Source: Paracoccaceae bacterium (GTDB lineage: Bacteria; Pseudomonadota; Alphaproteobacteria; Rhodobacterales; Rhodobacteraceae). From it: a stretch of DNA of 64,000 bases. The stretch covers positions 1-64,000 of the forward strand of contig WKFI01000014.1 of the NCBI GenBank assembly GCA_014872875.1, read 5' to 3'. Both the position numbers and the translations under genes were made by a program. This document shows, piece by piece, positions 63,015-64,000 of the stretch. How positions within the stretch are numbered: position 1 is the first letter of the stretch; each line of letters opens with the position of its first letter. A model generated the notes under the pieces. The model did no database searches and had not been told where the DNA came from. It saw only the letters and a list, made by a program, of their open reading frames with translations.

Positions 63015-64000
63015 CGCGTTGTCACCGGGATGCAGTCAGCCTTGCCCGCCACCAAGGCAGAGCAGAACCGGCGCGCATCGCTCAGATCATCAAAGCCCAT
63101 GGCCCGCAGCCGATAAAAGGTCCGCCCACCGCTGGAGGCCTTCTGGATCACTCGTTTCTTCCCGTCCAAGTAATCCCCGAACCGGCCGTTGAGACGCTCC
63201 CATTCCGAACGTGCAATCTCGGCGCTTTCATAGGCACCCAGCTGCGCCAGCCGAGTTCCGGCAGGTAGCGTGTCTGGATCCACATCCAAACTGGCCGAGG
63301 TGTCGGTCGCGCTTTGAACTGCGGCGGTTACCGCCTGCGATTGGGTCAGCCGCGCCGGACGAACAGTTGGACGCAGCGATCTTGCCACACCGGGCCCGGT
63401 CACCACGGCAGGTTGCGGCGTGGGCGTGGTGGTCAACTCAACCGGAGCCAATGGTTCCGGCTGCACGATCTCTGCAGGTGGCGGGGCAACGCTCTCGCCC
63501 TCGTCTTCGGCGGGGTCATCCAACAGCGACGGAACCCCATCGGTGAGTTCGCGCACCAGCGCATCGACCTGACCGTTTTGAAACGCTGCCAGAGCCTCGT
63601 CAGCCACGGCAGCAACCTGTTCAGCCTCGGCCTGAGTTTCCTGGATCGGTGCTGGAACAACCGGTTCGGCCGCATCGGACAAGCCCGCCGTATCATCTTC
63701 GGAAAGGGAAACCGGGCTTGGTGCCAGTGCCAGGCGATCGGCCGGCGCGGCAGCGGTTCCTTGTGCGGCAACCGCGTTCACGGCAAGACCCTGATGGTCA
63801 GCAGGTTTGCCGCCGGGATCAGCAGGCTGCACCCGCATGGGGCCTTCGATGGCGCGCACCACCGGAACGCCGCTGACATCCCGCATGACCAGCTTGTAGC
63901 CCCAGATTCCGATACCCACGACCAATGCCAGAGAGGCAACACCGCCCATCATGGTCACGACCCGAGCCCAGGACCCGTTCGCCGGCCCTGCTAGAGGTTC
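63011..64000 (-). CDS. SPOR domain protein, partial at the window edge
   Basis: The frame stays open to the right edge, and the in-frame GTG at 63958 is probably internal, so the true start lies outside the window. A membrane helix (VASLALVVGIGIWGYKLVM) is followed by a long Ala/Pro/Glu-rich periplasmic linker (about 200 residues) and a C-terminal SPOR domain (RLAQLGAYESAEIARSEWERLNGRFGDYLDGKKRVIQKASSGGRTFYRLRAMGF) that binds denuded peptidoglycan glycans. Translational coupling to nagZ fits a cell-wall or division role. Confidence 0.9.
   Translation of the reverse strand, partial: EPLAGPANGSWARVVTMMGGVASLALVVGIGIWGYKLVMRDVSGVPVVRAIEGPMRVQPADPGGKPADHQGLAVNAVAAQGTAAAPADRLALAPSPVSLSEDDTAGLSDAAEPVVPAPIQETQAEAEQVAAVADEALAAFQNGQVDALVRELTDGVPSLLDDPAEDEGESVAPPPAEIVQPEPLAPVELTTTPTPQPAVVTGPGVARSLRPTVRPARLTQSQAVTAAVQSATDTSASLDVDPDTLPAGTRLAQLGAYESAEIARSEWERLNGRFGDYLDGKKRVIQKASSGGRTFYRLRAMGFDDLSDARRFCSALVAGKADCIPVTTR

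Overview
The window is an ordinary-looking chromosomal segment of an alphaproteobacterium, most probably a marine Rhodobacteraceae (Roseobacter group, Ruegeria/Phaeobacter-like). The inference rests on gene order and family content: lptF-lptG-lptD-surA-pdxA-rsmA-pdxJ, yceD-rpmF-plsX-fabH-ihfA-merR, SPOR-nagZ-scpA-scpB, prfA-prmC-DUF4167, a Fur/Mur-type regulator without the structural CxxC zinc motif, an OlsB-type ornithine-lipid acyltransferase, and P-loop sulfotransferase-like proteins common in that group. No transposase, integrase, phage gene or CRISPR array was found.

Layout. 1-100: 3' end of tRNA-Asn(GUU) and its terminator. 0.2-4.2 kb: a sensory cluster, with a tripartite hybrid histidine kinase and an exported sulfite-oxidase-fold protein lacking the Mo-ligand cysteine on the minus strand, facing a NarL-type response regulator on the plus strand. 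4.2-7.1 kb: cytochrome P450 and an RTX serralysin-type metalloprotease. 7.4-10.4 kb: TfoX-C domain protein, Nudix hydrolase, Ndk, and a DUF2235 hydrolase with a lectin-like C-terminus. 10.6-13.7 kb: ABC-F ATPase, MarC, membrane-anchored retropepsin. 13.7-15.7 kb: pepA-holC. 15.8-24.1 kb: the LPS-export/outer-membrane/vitamin B6 operon, closed by a strong bidirectional terminator. 24.2-27.5 kb: DUF4167, prmC, prfA, DUF1499. 27.7-31.2 kb: two paralogous ureohydrolases and an M20 amidohydrolase. 31.2-35.3 kb: MazG, a sulfotransferase-like protein, and a nucleoside hydrolase-GrpB-GNAT operon with a DUF1330 protein after it. 35.3-43.3 kb: MEKHLA protein, second sulfotransferase-like protein, enolase, two EamA transporters, Fur/Mur, EEP nuclease-like protein, SelO. 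43.3-51.2 kb: DUF985 cupin, fatty-acid desaturase, AnmK, TyrS, a membrane-bound C13 (caspase-clan) protease preceded by a 45-residue membrane ORF, FemAB/GNAT-like protein, SDR dehydrogenase behind a near-perfect 26-bp palindrome, CPT-like kinase. 51.2-54.5 kb: Uup-type ABC-F, OlsB, BamE. 54.6-59.0 kb: the fatty acid/phospholipid initiation cluster with IHF-alpha and a MerR protein. 59-64 kb: tRNA-Pro(GGG), double-length dCTP deaminase, small ORF, scpB-scpA-nagZ and a SPOR protein running off the right edge.

Much of the window serves the cell envelope: LptF/LptG/LptD with SurA and BamE, PlsX/FabH, OlsB, NagZ/AnmK muropeptide recycling and the SPOR protein. Translational coupling through 4-base stop/start overlaps is frequent (ABC-F/marC, lptF/lptG, surA/pdxA, nucleoside hydrolase/grpB/GNAT, SPOR/nagZ, scpA/scpB). 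The least explained elements are the Mo-less sensor cluster, the C13 protease with its small neighbour, the DUF2235-lectin fusion and the palindrome before the SDR gene.
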